Shown here: in pieces, positions 26,401-38,876 of the stretch
How the letters are laid out: the number at the start of each line of letters is the position of its first letter
How positions within the stretch are numbered: position 1 is the stretch's first letter
Origin: Kalaharituber pfeilii
Taxonomy: Eukaryota > Ascomycota > Pezizomycetes > Pezizales > Pezizaceae
DNA length: 64,000 bases
NCBI GenBank assembly: GCA_015179045.1
Contig: WHUZ01000006.1
Coordinates: 744,001 to 808,000, forward strand
Direction: 5' to 3'
Position numbers and translations under genes: made by a program
The notes under the pieces: generated by a model
The model's input: only the letters and a program-made list of their open reading frames with translations
Databases searched by the model: none
What the model was told of the DNA's origin: nothing

Positions 26401-26578
26401 ATTTGACCATCGAGAATGGACAGTATGTAAGGAGTGTCGAAACACCTTTCCGCAAGACTAAAATCGGGTGAACTGTAAATACAGCGTAGGGGCGCTATGC
26501 GCATTGCTGTGAAAAATGCTCAAAAAACTTTTTCCCAGTCACTATAAATATTACAAAAGGGTATCAATGCTGCCTAAT
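20401..26578. other. Intergenic region, no recognised gene
   Basis: Both strands were read. Open frames are short (under 145 codons), have no recognisable domains and lack plausible splice partners. Composition is near neutral with AT-rich stretches. The region includes a GA-rich tract at 23405-23475, and AAAAT/AAATA repeats at 26229-26281 leading into a 28-base A run at 26289-26316. The last part is probably the 3' UTR of the minus-strand C2H2 gene. Confidence 0.55.
26229..26316 (+). repeat. AAAAT/AAAT repeats plus poly(A) run
   Basis: Six AAAAT-like units, then AAAT units, then 28 consecutive A, about 260 bp beyond the stop codon of the C2H2 gene on the opposite strand. An open frame on the minus strand here is Phe/Leu-rich low complexity. 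Confidence 0.9.
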
Positions 26579-27483
26579 TTATTGATGGCAACCCCGCTCG
26601 TGTCTCTTCATATTGCTTCGGACACTGAATGCCTTGCCGCAGCCGTGATGTGGGCACTTGAATGGTTTCTCCCCAGTATGGCTATGGCTATGTATTCGCA
26701 GGCTGCTGGGTCTTGAAAAGGCTTTGTTGCATGTTGGGCAGATGTAGCGGTCTTGCGACTGAGGGAACGCTGCCTGGGAGTTCGGAGATGAGTGATGATG
26801 GTGCTGCCACGGGTTTGACGCTGACGGAGGAGCAATGCTGGCAGGAACCATCATCGGAGGAGTGGAATGCGGGATTTGGCGTTCATACGTCGATGATTGG
26901 GATGACTGAGACGAGTAATATGACGATGGTGGATAGTAGTCCGTTGGCGAGGTGTAGGAGACTGGCTTTTGAGCTGGTGGATAAGACTGTCGATTTGGAT
27001 TCGTCTGCGAGTAGTAGTACTGAGGTGAAGAGGTCGTAGATGATAATGGAGAATCAAATACGGAGTCTGGCCGCATTGGTGGAGTTGGTGGTAGAGTGAC
27101 CCGCGGCTGGGGCTTCTGAGTTGTGGGGTGCTGGTGCTGAAGATGAGGGGAATACAATGATCGATCTAAGAGCTTTTGTTAGCATAGGCTCAGTGAACAC
27201 AGGATGGGATTTAATTTGAGCATACCACCGGCGTTGGCACCATCTGCACATGTGAGAAGTGTAGATATTGATGGCAGCGAGCATCTCGAGTTGTCCTCCA
27301 CTGGGGAGATGGTGGAGGAGCTGGTGCAGGATGTGATGAAAAACTAGAGTGCGGTTGGTGGGAATAGGGCGCCTGAGATTTCATGCTTGACCGTTGAGAC
27401 TTGTCCGCCGAGCTGTAGTGTGACAAGTAAGGCAGAGGAGGTTCGGGAGCGGGTGCATAATCCATAATACTTGGTAGATTCAT
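26579..27483 (-). CDS. C2H2 zinc-finger transcription factor with two C-terminal fingers (one frame break)
   Basis: Sequence-specific DNA-binding regulator; targets unknown. Exon 1 runs 27483 down to 27226 and exon 2 27165 down to 26579, with a 60-nt intron (GTATGC..CTTAG). The last 57 residues hold two fingers. The first, YICPTCNKAF, is followed by a His pair in IHSHSH. The linker is TGEKPFKC. The second is Cys-X4-Cys ending in RHERGCH. The RPSSLRIHSHSHTGEKPF signature belongs to a widely conserved fungal C2H2 family. Upstream sequence is Pro/Ser/Tyr/His-rich. The frame from ATG27483 reads through PAPAPPPS and then loses homology, while the conserved piece VEDNSRCSLPSISTLL lies one base out of frame. 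One extra base in the GGGG at 27303-27306 (C run on the coding strand) joins them and gives 281 aa. Likely an assembly undercall. Identity with FlbC was considered and not settled. Confidence 0.82.
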
Positions 27484-28080
27484 TGTGGCAAGACGATATA
27501 CAGGCAGTGTCTACTCTTCGCTGAAGCAACAGTATAGTAATGAGTGATTTCAATCCACGCCTGTCGTGTTCTGAGGCAAATGAAGAGGCAACTATTGATG
27601 ATAGGTGAATCTGATCCTTCTTGAGCTTTTTATCTTCTGTTCTTTTCTTTCTTTCTTTCTTTTTTTCTTTCTTTCTTTCTTTCTTTCTCCAGAACTTTGG
27701 AGAAGGCGGGACTTTATATGGACCGTGATTGTGGGAAATGTGGAACTTTACTAGTTGGAGAGAATGAACTCGTGGGGGTATTTATGTCTATGCGCGTTTC
27801 TGGCAACAGCGGCACCAAAACCAGGCAACGGGCGTGCAATACAGAGGGCGATGTGTGAGGGGCCCTTAGTAGGGGGGGGGGTGGTCAACCGTCATCAGTT
27901 AACAACGTCGGATAATTTGGCAGGAAAGGATGCGTCTAGAAGTACCCCTGCCCTGCGACAAGATGTTCTCTGGGGTTGGGGGTTGGGGGTTGGGGGTGGT
28001 TAAGGGAAGGGATGAACAAGGTGAGATCCAACGGGCTAGGACCTAACGGCCTAGCCAGATTGTGAGCTCTTGGGAGGTGG
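27484..28080. other. Upstream region of the C2H2 gene
   Basis: Contains a (CTTT)n tract at 27645-27690, likely in the minus-strand promoter or leader, and a G run near 27870. No gene seen. Confidence 0.5.
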
Positions 28081-29000
28081 GGGGGGGGGGGGAGGAGCCG
28101 GGGGCCGGTGTGGCATAGGAAGGGGGCAGCGATGACCCTAGGGGGCCTCGCGTTGGCCTTTACTGAGCTCGCGGGCGTAGTGGGTATTTGGAGGGCGGGG
28201 GAGGTGGCAGCAGAGCAGAGCAGAAGCAGGGGGGGGGCTGCACAGAGGGCAAATCGGCCGTTTGGGGCCTGCAAGATTGAGAGGGAGGAGCAGGAGGAGC
28301 AAGTGGAGACGCCATGAGGCCAGCCCGGCTGCACGAGAGCGCAGCACGACTGGACGAGACTGGCGGGAGGCTTGGGCCGGGGGTGATGGCAGGGCCGGGG
28401 GCGTGCAGCAGGGTGACAGAGCGAAATGACGGCCAGGCAGGCAGGCAGGCAGTGCGACATGGGCAGCCCGCACCCGGGGGCAGCAGCGCAGCAGAGCACC
28501 GCGACACACGCAGCGGACATGGGACGGCGCTACTGTCTCTGCTGGGGGCGCTGGCTGGGAGCGCTGGCTGGAGCGCCGGCTGGAGCGCTCGCTGGCCCGC
28601 AGCCCGTGCATGGGCCGCCCAGCAGCGCAGCAGCGCAGCAGCGGCTTTGTGCGCAGCAGAGCAGAGCAGAGCAGAGCAGAGAGCGCGTACCGAGTGGAGT
28701 ACAGCAAGTCCTCGCACTCTATAGACATCTGGCACTTGCAACAGCCGCCTCCGCAAGGGCGCGGCCGCGCAGCAGCTGGGCTGGCCTGCACAACCCACAC
28801 TATCGCTCGATCTCGGTACTTCTCAGCACTCGCTCCGCTGACCGCGACCTGCACCGAAGCGCACCGGGATCCCCTCCCACCACGATCGTCCTGCTCTGAC
28901 GCAGCCTAGCACGCGTCGCCCCTTCCTCCCTCCCCCCCCCTCCCTCCCCTCCCCCCTCCCCGTTGCCCGCCCCTCAATGCCCGCTGCCACCCAACTCCCC
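28081..29000. other. GC-rich island without a convincing gene
   Basis: Roughly 0.9 kb of markedly GC-rich DNA with many CpG, bounded by a G14 run at 28079-28092 and C runs at 28935-28955. Long frames are open on both strands at once, which is what GC-rich DNA gives by chance. Their translations are Ala/Pro/Arg low complexity with GCAGAG and GCGCTGGCTG repeats. Its position 0.6-1.5 kb above the minus-strand C2H2 gene matches the GC-rich leaders seen above the other regulator genes. Confidence 0.6.
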
Positions 29001-32000
29001 TCTGCAGATCCACAAGGCAGCACCGACCCTCCTCACCAGATGATGACGGGATTCAGCATCAACGATCGCCCTCCCATACCTGCTTGAGAGAGCTCGCCAG
29101 CAGACCGGCGAAGCGTTGACAGCTACACTTTACATCTCTCGTGACCGGCAAACGGCCGCTCCCATCTACGATTTCCAACCGCCGTTCAGCAGAAATCATG
29201 TAACCCACTCGTCTGTAGTCCCTGCCATCTCCCTCGAGCTTATCCTTATGGAGATGATCGAAATTTAGTACAATCACTAATATACACTGCTTGCATACTG
29301 AAAGGCATTACAACAGGGAGCAGGGCCTCCCCTCCGCTCTGCTCTGGATCTGCAGTATCGGTGGTACTGGAATATAACTGGTCACAGCAGCAGCGAATTA
29401 GCGACCATGACGGAGATCAATGGTTGCACAGGAATGGGGCGGTAGATATCTGAGATACCGGTACCTTTCTCTAGAACAGTCAAGCGGGTCAATCCCGACC
29501 CGCTCGGTTGGGCAGCACAAGTTCTAATTTTTGACGAATAGGTTTTTTTCAATGACCAGGTGGGAGCAGGGGTCCACATTTACAATGGAGAGCAAAGGTG
29601 CGATAATGCGGCGAACTTTTCTGTTTCTGAAACCTCTTAATGAGTGGTGCACTGTTCTTAGTTAAGTCTGGAAACTGCATTGTTTCGTCAGAGGGACGCT
29701 TTTTGCAGTTTCTAACAGACAGCAGGCGACAATGCAAAATTCTTGATGCTGCTTGATTCCATCGCTCACAACAAAATGTCGCCTATTTGCAAAAAAAAGA
29801 CCACCGCCCAGAAATGTGACTGTAAGGGAAAGTATTTGCTAAGGCTATCTAGTTACGAGACTATGCTAAGGCTACGACAACAAAGATATGAAGTAAAGAG
29901 CAACGAAATGACAATTAGGGAATAAAGAAAAAGGAAAAAAGAAAAGCATATTTCAAGACATATGGAATAAGCGAAAGGTATTTATTGAGAATCATCCAAA
30001 GTCAATAAACTGTGGGTGCTGACTATGCTGGCCTAAAAAGTGCTCATCAGACACCGTCGATGTCAGATCCGAGTAATGACAATGCTGAGATGTTTAGTAT
30101 GCCACCATCTCTGTGGTTATTGTGATGAGCAGCAGGGGAATCTACTTAGCCTTACCACTCCACTTTCAATACCTACAAAGGGTTTCACTCATAATATTTT
30201 GCCTTTTCGCCCCTCCAATTTCACTAGGGTCAACTAAGAACAGGGATTCGACTTTAAAAATGGCCTCAGCAATAGGAGGGCAGTTGCTAGACGCAGATCG
30301 TTGTCCAATACGCCAAATAGGCTAGGTGTGCGCCTGAAGAATTTGTGACGGAACTGGACCCAGTGGTTGGGTACGCAATCTTAGTGGTGCAAGGAACCTA
30401 GACCTAATATGTGAAAGACCCTTACTGTTCCATTCCACTTGCTAAAACGCAAATTTTCTTCTGGAAGGTAGGAGGCTGCTAGATTGTCTGGTCAAGTGAT
30501 ACTAGAGCATTACTGATGCTTGGATGGACATTCCTGTTAAGCACAAATGCATGGCTCATACAGATCCTCATTCGACCAACACATCTCTTCCTGCATGAAT
30601 CCAACCATCCTGCGACCCTTTGTTCCTCATCGGGCCATGGCTCACCAGCGATCGACGAAGGGACACGGCCCGCCAGAGAGTTTACGGCAACGTGGTCGGA
30701 ACCAAAATAATTGATGCCAAAGTACTGTACGACGATGGGTATTTCTCCACAGCACGCACACATTCCGCCAGCTACTTAGAGTATAAAGAACAATTGTTTA
30801 GCGTTTGGTCATGGTTATAAATGTTTGCACCCCCAACAAATACCAGTTTCCCACAATGTAAGCGAGATGGAAAACTGCGGTAAACGGAACCAGCTCACTC
30901 GAGGCTCTTCCATGGGACAAGAACACCGGCAGGTGAAGTTGTGCCGAACGATCATCAGCAGGCTGCAGCATCTTGATGTCATCAAGATATTCCGTTAAGG
31001 CAAGGGTGCTCTCCAGCGGTCTGTAATGGAGATCCTCCAACTGCTCTTGCTTAGTTCATTTTTATTTTCTTAATCTTAATGTTTCGCTGTCTTACTGGGG
31101 TTATTTCAGCCTGGTACGCTGCCGCGAAATGGGTTTGCGGATGATAGCTGCTAGGTTCCCAATCATCGTCATGACAGGCTTACCCCCCACACTGAGGCTT
31201 GAGGCGCTGCATTCAGCTTTTCATGCCGAAGGGTCGCTTGTAATGATCTTCCTTAACACTTCTCCAGATAATTGGGCTTACGCATGTCTCTTCCATTCAC
31301 CGGTCATCGGGGTTGGATTCCTAATTGGGTGGTCAATCTACACATTAAGCCAATGAAATATCATATAAATTTACTACAGTTTCAGGTAGAATCCTAGTCG
31401 ATCATCTAAGGTTTGTAACCCTGAAAGATCCTCGAGAGATCGGGGGCGTAATTGTCAATTACGAAATAACGAACCACTGATGCTATTAGCTACTATTTTT
31501 TTTCCTTTTCTTTTTTGTGACAGTACCAATTTGATCAACAGCCTTGTTGCAATTTGAAGTCACCCAAAAACGGGTATGTGATCTTGTGTACGGTGCTGTA
31601 TCTGAGATGAAGGGAAGCATCCATATGGAAATTCGATGGAACAACCTTCTTAACTCCCTAGCCCATGCATGTGGCCGTTATCAGAATCTTCAGACCAGCC
31701 CTTGTATGGTTAGAATTACCGAATTGAGCTTCTCGGCACGTCACCTCAGTCAAGCATCCGACCATCGATGGGAGAATGCACTCTGATAGCGGTTTCCCGC
31801 AGCCAAGGTCAAAGCTGAGTGAGGCAATAGCTAAAAACGTGGTCATTTTGTCTCCGAACTTTGAACTTAATCTTAGCAACGGCATGCTCTACAGGCGTTT
31901 TCCCGAGGGGCGCCCCGAATTAACTCTAATGTAGATCCCACCTAGATATCTGTCAACAGACGCTGCATTTAGTTGCGGTATTCACTTCACACCAATGCAT

Positions 32001-35000
32001 GCGCTACAATAGGATTCAACATAGATATTGTCTCGAAGTATGCGTGTTGCTACAGAGCGCTCGTATACAAATTTTCTGGAAAATGATGGTCCTGGGTGTG
32101 GAACACAAAAATACAATAACCAGCGCCCTCGTGCGAGTATACATGAAGTCAACTTACTTTAAAGCATCCACTTATCTGTTAACGTTTCAAACTGTTCCAG
32201 ATTGTTCCTAGCTTCACAGCTAGATTATACCCGGAGCTCGGACATTACTTCACCATGTAAACCACGTTATCATGGGGTGAACTTCCATCAACAACTTCAT
32301 TGTCGGACCCCTGACTGAAGGAGTAATCCTTAAATCGATGGGTTATCACACATGTTCCAATGTACGAGTACAATGATTGGGATTGTGGAGTGGGGCCCCA
32401 GGAGAAATCAAGTAATTCAATGTGAAACTATACTTCCAACCCGCAAACCTTACAAGCCACGCTATTCTAAATGACACCGCTTCTGACCGCAAAAGCTATT
32501 ATAAGAGTCCATGTGCATTTCACAAATATGATTATGAGATGATTAGGAATTTCCCAGTCGCGTTTTTTGGTATTTAACCGGACTTGCCTACTCACTCTTT
32601 GCAAAGGAATAGGGTATACAGAGGGGGGGTGGGGGGAAAACAATGATATTAATTGGGCTACTTCGAAAATAGTTCAAATATCCATGATACATATATTGGT
32701 TTTCGGCTTCTTGTCATCCGCGTTGCAATGACTTGGGTATGAGTGGGTGGATTCACATTTCCCCTCTTCACTTCATCTCTTTGCGGTTCGAGACTGCGTT
32801 CTTTGGGTTAACGCCTTACTACGAAAGCAGCATTCTACTATAAGCAAATATGGTACAGCAAGCGAATACCTATTTTATCAAACAAAACGGTCAAAAACTT
32901 GAAGAAAGGTAAAGATGAGAGAGCAGATCTGGAGGCGGGCAGAAAGCCGCCAGTTCTGATTTGACTTGATCCTCTCCATGGCTCTTTCCATGGCTTTTTC
33001 CTGGATGCTAAGCAGTTGACCTGTCCTCTTTTCACCCGTGTGCACTACATAGCATAAACATACCATATCACGTTGGTGCACGGCATTTTTTGCTCACTAT
33101 CCCTGGGATCTTTCTGGGGTTCGAAAATTCTAGCTGGGACCAGGCCGGATCGATATATCACATTACCAGATTTCTAGCTATTCTTTACCCCTCCCCTCTC
33201 GCGAGTTGCCACAGAGAGATTAGCAAACAGACTATGTCAATCAGGCAGGCAATCAGTCAGGCAATCAGTCGCAATCAGTCAGAATCAGGTAAAATTCCTG
33301 TTTCAATCAATCAATTGTTAATGTATGTCTCAGTAACTAAAAACTAAGCTGCGATGGCTGTTAACGTAACGCAGCGCTTAAAATGGGGGAATTATGTGAA
33401 TTACTGGTGTGAGTAATGGCATCTGGGGAAGGGCCTGTGAGATGCGCCGCTGCAGCAAAGCTATTTTCTGATTTGCCCTTAGTAACGTTTGACGATTCCT
33501 TGACCTTGATCCTCAAGGCGATCATTCAGGTTACCTTGTATTCCACAAACACGCCACCCCCAGAGCGCGAAACCAGTTAGCATAGCCGCCTGTATTGGGC
33601 GTGTGCTCGGACTGGCCATGCTGCTGTAACTGGAAGTGTTATTCAATAGCAAACTTTTTCAGGGTGTGAATGCCAGCTTGATAACTTACCTCTTGCTCTT
33701 GTGGACCAATTAAAGGCAATATCTAAGGATGATCTAGCTGTACCCTAGAGTGGAGGAAGAAGCAAAAGGGAATGAACCCCCCTGTTTCGTCCTCACCGTT
33801 CTTGCTCACTAGCAGTAACAATTAATCGTAGCCTAGCCCTGGTTTTGGTGGCAAAACATTCAGGATAGGATGCAGCTAACTCACCTAGACCTTGTCCCTC
33901 CCCTTCCTTGTCACATCCCGACATCACATACTTTTGCATATCTTACTTACCAAGCGAGAAAAAGCGTCGTCAACCAGCTTTGCACGATCTCCATCCATGG
34001 TTTTCTCACATCCTGGATTATACTCATCTCTCCGTCCTAACTGTCGCTGTCTCGTTTATTGGCTTGATCGGTCGGAGTTTTACTTGCATGATTACTGACA
34101 TTTGTCTCCCTGCAGTTTGGAGGCTCTGGTCGCACACCACAGTAGAAGGCTGTGAGAATGAGAACGGCGGGAAGGTGTAAGGGTAGTCTGTAGAAAAGTC
34201 ACATCATTGATTAATCACAAACAGGTTTGAAAAGCATCTTATCATATCACTGTACAGTGGCAGGGAAAGGGTGAGCAACTTGGTGACAAGTGATCTACAT
34301 TTCCAACTGGTAGAAAATCAGTTACTGCTGGGTTGCTCATGTCTTCCCCGCGTCGCTCAAGATCTGCGAAACATCCACACTAAAGGTGCACTCAAGATCC
34401 AGGCCGTGAATCCATTATATGCCCGTTCAACTACGAAGTTGTTCGAGGACTGCCAGGTGCATTGGCGGATGCTTCTCTGTTCGAGGCTCGGTTCAATGAT
34501 AGCTGTGCAATAGCGCATTTTTGTCATGATAGTTCCCGACCACTTGGGTTAAAGGCCTACCTGTCCTGGCCCAGCAATGTGGCTTTGATTGAATTGTTTC
34601 GACACCCTAGTCTGCGGCTGTGGCGCTATGCACACGTTGTAGTCGGCAGTTTTTAACCGTACGACACGCTTGCGACTTCAACTTTGTCTCGCCTTTCCAA
34701 TACCCTTTTCAAATCAAGATGTATAACAAGTGATTTATTATATGAATTACCACCGATTAATTTCGGAGAGGGAAAAAAGGCACTTGTAGAGAGTTCATCG
34801 GAAAATTAAACCGTGGCTTATGTGTTTCGCCCGAATTTCTACACACCGTGCGACACACTTCCACTTTTGACATCTTCACTGCAGTGCCTGAATAGAGTTC
34901 CCCCTGCAAGAACGTTTACATTAAGTAATTGATGACAAACATTAAATAAGTTATGCGAGAATTTCGAGAGTATGTAATCTAGAATAGTGCGTGGCACCAC

Positions 35001-38000
35001 ATATAGCATAACAAAGAGTATTGCTAGGCCACACTATCTGATGTGTCACCTTCTGCCTTGTGATGTAGGTTAACGAGTGATACCGCTTATGATCTTCAAT
35101 CCCTCGATGATCTTCTGTGCATTCCCGTCAGATTGATGTCATTCTTCGTATATGGAAGGTGATGGGCGGGAGAGGGTATTGACGCACAGAGAGAAGGAAA
35201 CCGACATGTGGTTGAAGGCAACGCATCGTAATTACAATCGACCGTACACAACTTTTGACGAACCAGGGAGGAATTGGGAAATAAGCAGCGCTATCCCGGG
35301 ATGTCGCCAATAAGCTTACGCTTCTAATTAAACTGAATATGCCCACAGTGTAACCAGATTACTAACAGAGCTTTATGGTTGTTCATCTAACATGTTATGG
35401 AGGTGAAAGGCCAGGGTCACCTCCGGAGGCCTAGGATGATGCAGTGGAGGTCGAATGGACCCTAATTTAGCTAGCATACATGTATTTCTGGTATCGTCTT
35501 TACCATCCCAATTTGCGTAAACTGGCTCAGTTGGCGTTGTCATATGGGCATCGGATGTACCGAGGCGAAGCGACCTGATACTCCTGCTGATTCCATGTGC
35601 ATCACACCAACCCTTTCCTAATTAACGATACTTCGAAGCCTGAACAACTGTCGCGGCAGTCCAGGGTTTTAAAGCCCCACAAGCAATATAATAACATCAA
35701 GGCCTGGAAAATGGTGGAGGGTGTACTATGGGGGTGATTTAATAGTTTCTTGTGAGGATGAGGGAATGCAGGGCGCTAGAAGCACACATGCTGCCTACAA
35801 CTCGAATGTGCCTTATGTAGATAGCGGATTGATCTCCGAGGGGAATTTTGATCGTCGCGAGGAATTTAACTGTCGTCGGTTCGAGAATGACTATAGTCCT
35901 CCTTTGCCTCGTTCCACTTCTATGAGGCTTCCATTAGATTAGTATTGGGCACGTCATCGTATACTATGGGATAAGAGGGGTGAGTGCCTTGCTGAGTATC
36001 GGTGGAGGGTATCATAACTAATGATACTTTTAGTCGTAGAGTTAGAGCTCACTCGATGTCGTTGCAACAATAAAGCGGTTTTGCTCCATGTCAAAAGGAG
36101 TTTGATTTTTCCAATCCAAGAAATCCACCGTTCATGGAGCAGCTGGGCTGATTGTACGTTCAGGCTTTGTCCACTATTCATTATGGTGCGAATAACTATG
36201 CATTAATTGGGTAAAATCTGTGTCATGGAAAATCAGTTTTATATTATTGCAAATGACACTCTGCACGATATCTATTCTCAGTATCTAACCAATTGGTACC
36301 CAATTCCTTTGGGTTGAACGGGGGGATAAGATTATTGGTGGCACCACCATCATCACCACTATGTCGATCGATCATCGCCACTCTGTTGATTGTCATCACT
36401 ACATAGAGCCAGTGCGCTGTACATACCTCCACCCATACGCACAGTGACTCGTAGAAAGTTTTGGGGATTAGAAACTTATGGGTACGGGTCACCGTATGAA
36501 AACCTCAGAATCACTATATTTACTTCAAAGGTGGCAATTCTGTATCGCAACTTTCACATACCTGTGCCTGTCAGATCAAATCCTGAGATTTGAAAAATCG
36601 TGCAGTTGGTGTGGTTCAATTGAGCATTTGGAGGCACAAGTTAAGTCCAATTTTCCAATATCCAAAAATACCCAATACCTAGCCTAGTGCACACTTACTG
36701 CACCGTCAATACCCGGTTGTTCGCTTAATACCCGAGAAATGCATGTTCATTTACACTATAGGGAAGACCTTCGAGCCTAAGGCATTGATGTCGAAGATCT
36801 CAGTCCAATGCATCCCATTATGTTGCAGGGGCGTCCTTATTGAATCCACTGCTCATGATATATTATCCCAGAATAAGATCTCCAACATATTCCAGCATCG
36901 AAGAGAAGACGGATAAAACTCATAGAGGGGACGCGATGAGCGATGAAGGCAATTGTGAAATACCGAGCGAAACCATCAATAATATGTGAGAGAGCACTTA
37001 GCAAAATGGAAAAAAAATAAAATAAAATAAAATAAAAAAGGAAAAAGGAGATGTCTGCAGGCCTCTTTCAACGTCAATTCTCCAGAAATTTTTTATTTAT
37101 TTCTTAGTTTTGATTCCCCGCCGTACATAGCCCCCCTTCGTGAATATAGAGGGTAACGACAGATAGAAAAGCAGCACTGGACTCACTTAGCCCCGTTGCG
37201 GTATTTCCGGTTGCGGTAATCACGGCTTTATTCAGTTTATAGCAATTGCATGAGAAAATGTGATATGAGCCACATGTGATCATCTCTCCCCACAAAAGCA
37301 TTTAGGCTCGACATCGAGGATCATTATACCATCAAACTATGGAAAACCATCAAGATTGACAATTATGGAGAGGCGAGCTCATGCACAGGCGAAACCTACA
37401 AATAATAAACAGTGAAGTTTGCCTGCTCAAAATTATACCAATCATTGAATCACCCTGTCTAGTAGTCAAGTTGTCTAATATTCTAATGTGAATCGCGAAT
37501 TACATTCTTATATTTTGTAGCCTATGCACAGTTTGAGTTGGCAGCATATATGCACGGACCATGCTGGACCGGCAGACACATAGCTTCATGGATGAAGGGT
37601 AAAAATATATAAATAAGACTTTACATTTTTAACAGAAAGCAACACCCAACTTCTGATAAATGCACCAGGAGTGTTCTAGTAATTTGGTGCCTTGAAGCAT
37701 TGCAAATTGTTAATCGAATGCTACAGGGAGGCTTCAATCAGTCAGCACTACAAAACTTAAATCCGTCATGCCTCTCGGACCCGACTTTCTTAAGGTCATC
37801 AATACTCATCAACACACTTATCACTGCTAAAGTGATAGTCTGAGTGCGCTTTCTCTCGTTTATTTACTTGGGTTTTGATCTTCATTCATGCTCACAAAAA
37901 GCAAGTACAGCCAACACAGCCATTGCTACAAACAAAAACAGCTGAAAAGGCCAATAGTCAATAATATTTCACTAGAAATTTAGAGCATCATGCAATGTTC

Positions 38001-38876
38001 ATTTCGTACATTTGTAGTTGGGATTCAGGGTCTATCTAAGGGACAAGGTATGCGGGCAACCAGTCAGGCACGGCAATGTATGTTGATAAAATAGAGAACT
38101 CATACCTTTTACAAACGAAAGTGGCTCTTCATATAGTATTTTATGGTGGAGGAATATGTGCATCGTAACAGTTTCGTCAGAAGTAACCTTTAAGCGTGTC
38201 TAATTTTAGATGTGGTAAGGTGGAAAGGTCAATATGGGGAAGATATTAAATCAGATTGCTTCAGGTAAGAATACAATCGTTATGTCTCAAAAAATTACTA
38301 TCCAAACATTCACAAGCATACAGTAAGAGTAGCTTCCATATCTACATTAGAGACGTGGCTCGGAATGCTTCAAAAATATAGCGAACAATCGTTACCCTCA
38401 ATTCATAACCCCTAAGAGTAAGTCTGACTCGAGGCTGTTTATTTAAATAGAGTTCGAACATACAGGGTAGCGCAATGCACTAGTAAAAGATACCCCACAT
38501 TGCGGTAGCTAATATACCATGCGATACATTACGGGCACATTGCGATACAAATGCGATACATTGTGATATAGTGAGGTACATTGAGATACATTGAGAATTA
38601 TGACTCAAAGATACGCGCCCGCCGATTATCTCTAACCCGTAATATTTTGATTGAGATAGCAGCAAACAGAATAGAAACCGTAGTACAAAGGTAAAAAGGA
38701 CGTAAAAGTCAGAATGTAACGCAATTGAACTCTGTTTTGACAGTATCCTTAAGCTAACCTGATACCCTTCATAACCAGCCCATAAACTAAGCAAAACAAA
38801 AGAAAGTGTACCATCTTGTAGGAGTTACATTTCAATGACCACAAACACTCGAAAGAACACAAGTCATACATAACCT
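29001..38876. other. AT-rich intergenic region, no recognised gene
   Basis: Nearly 10 kb in which open frames stay below about 106 codons and none shows a domain. Minor features are a G-rich spot at 32622-32638, CAATCAGT-type short repeats at 33237-33285, an AAAAT tract at 37010-37036, and a degenerate end similar to the MITE at 42282-42369 near 36442-36470 (GTGACTCG..TTTTGGGGATT). The last 300 bp before SUB2 carry a short tandem repeat described separately. No tRNA, rRNA or snRNA was recognised by eye; a covariance-model scan would be needed to exclude them. Confidence 0.5.
38515..38592 (+). repeat. Degenerate GCGATACATT-type tandem repeat
   Basis: At least six variants of a roughly 10-bp unit (GCGATACATT, GAGATACATT, GAGGTACATT and others) follow one another about 290-360 bp beyond the SUB2 stop codon, so it lies in or just beyond its 3' UTR. 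Confidence 0.7.

Noticed and set aside
28138..28899. Long overlapping open frames on both strands (up to 238 codons)
   Set aside because: They occur simultaneously in several frames of a GC-rich island, translate to Ala/Pro/Arg low complexity and match no family.
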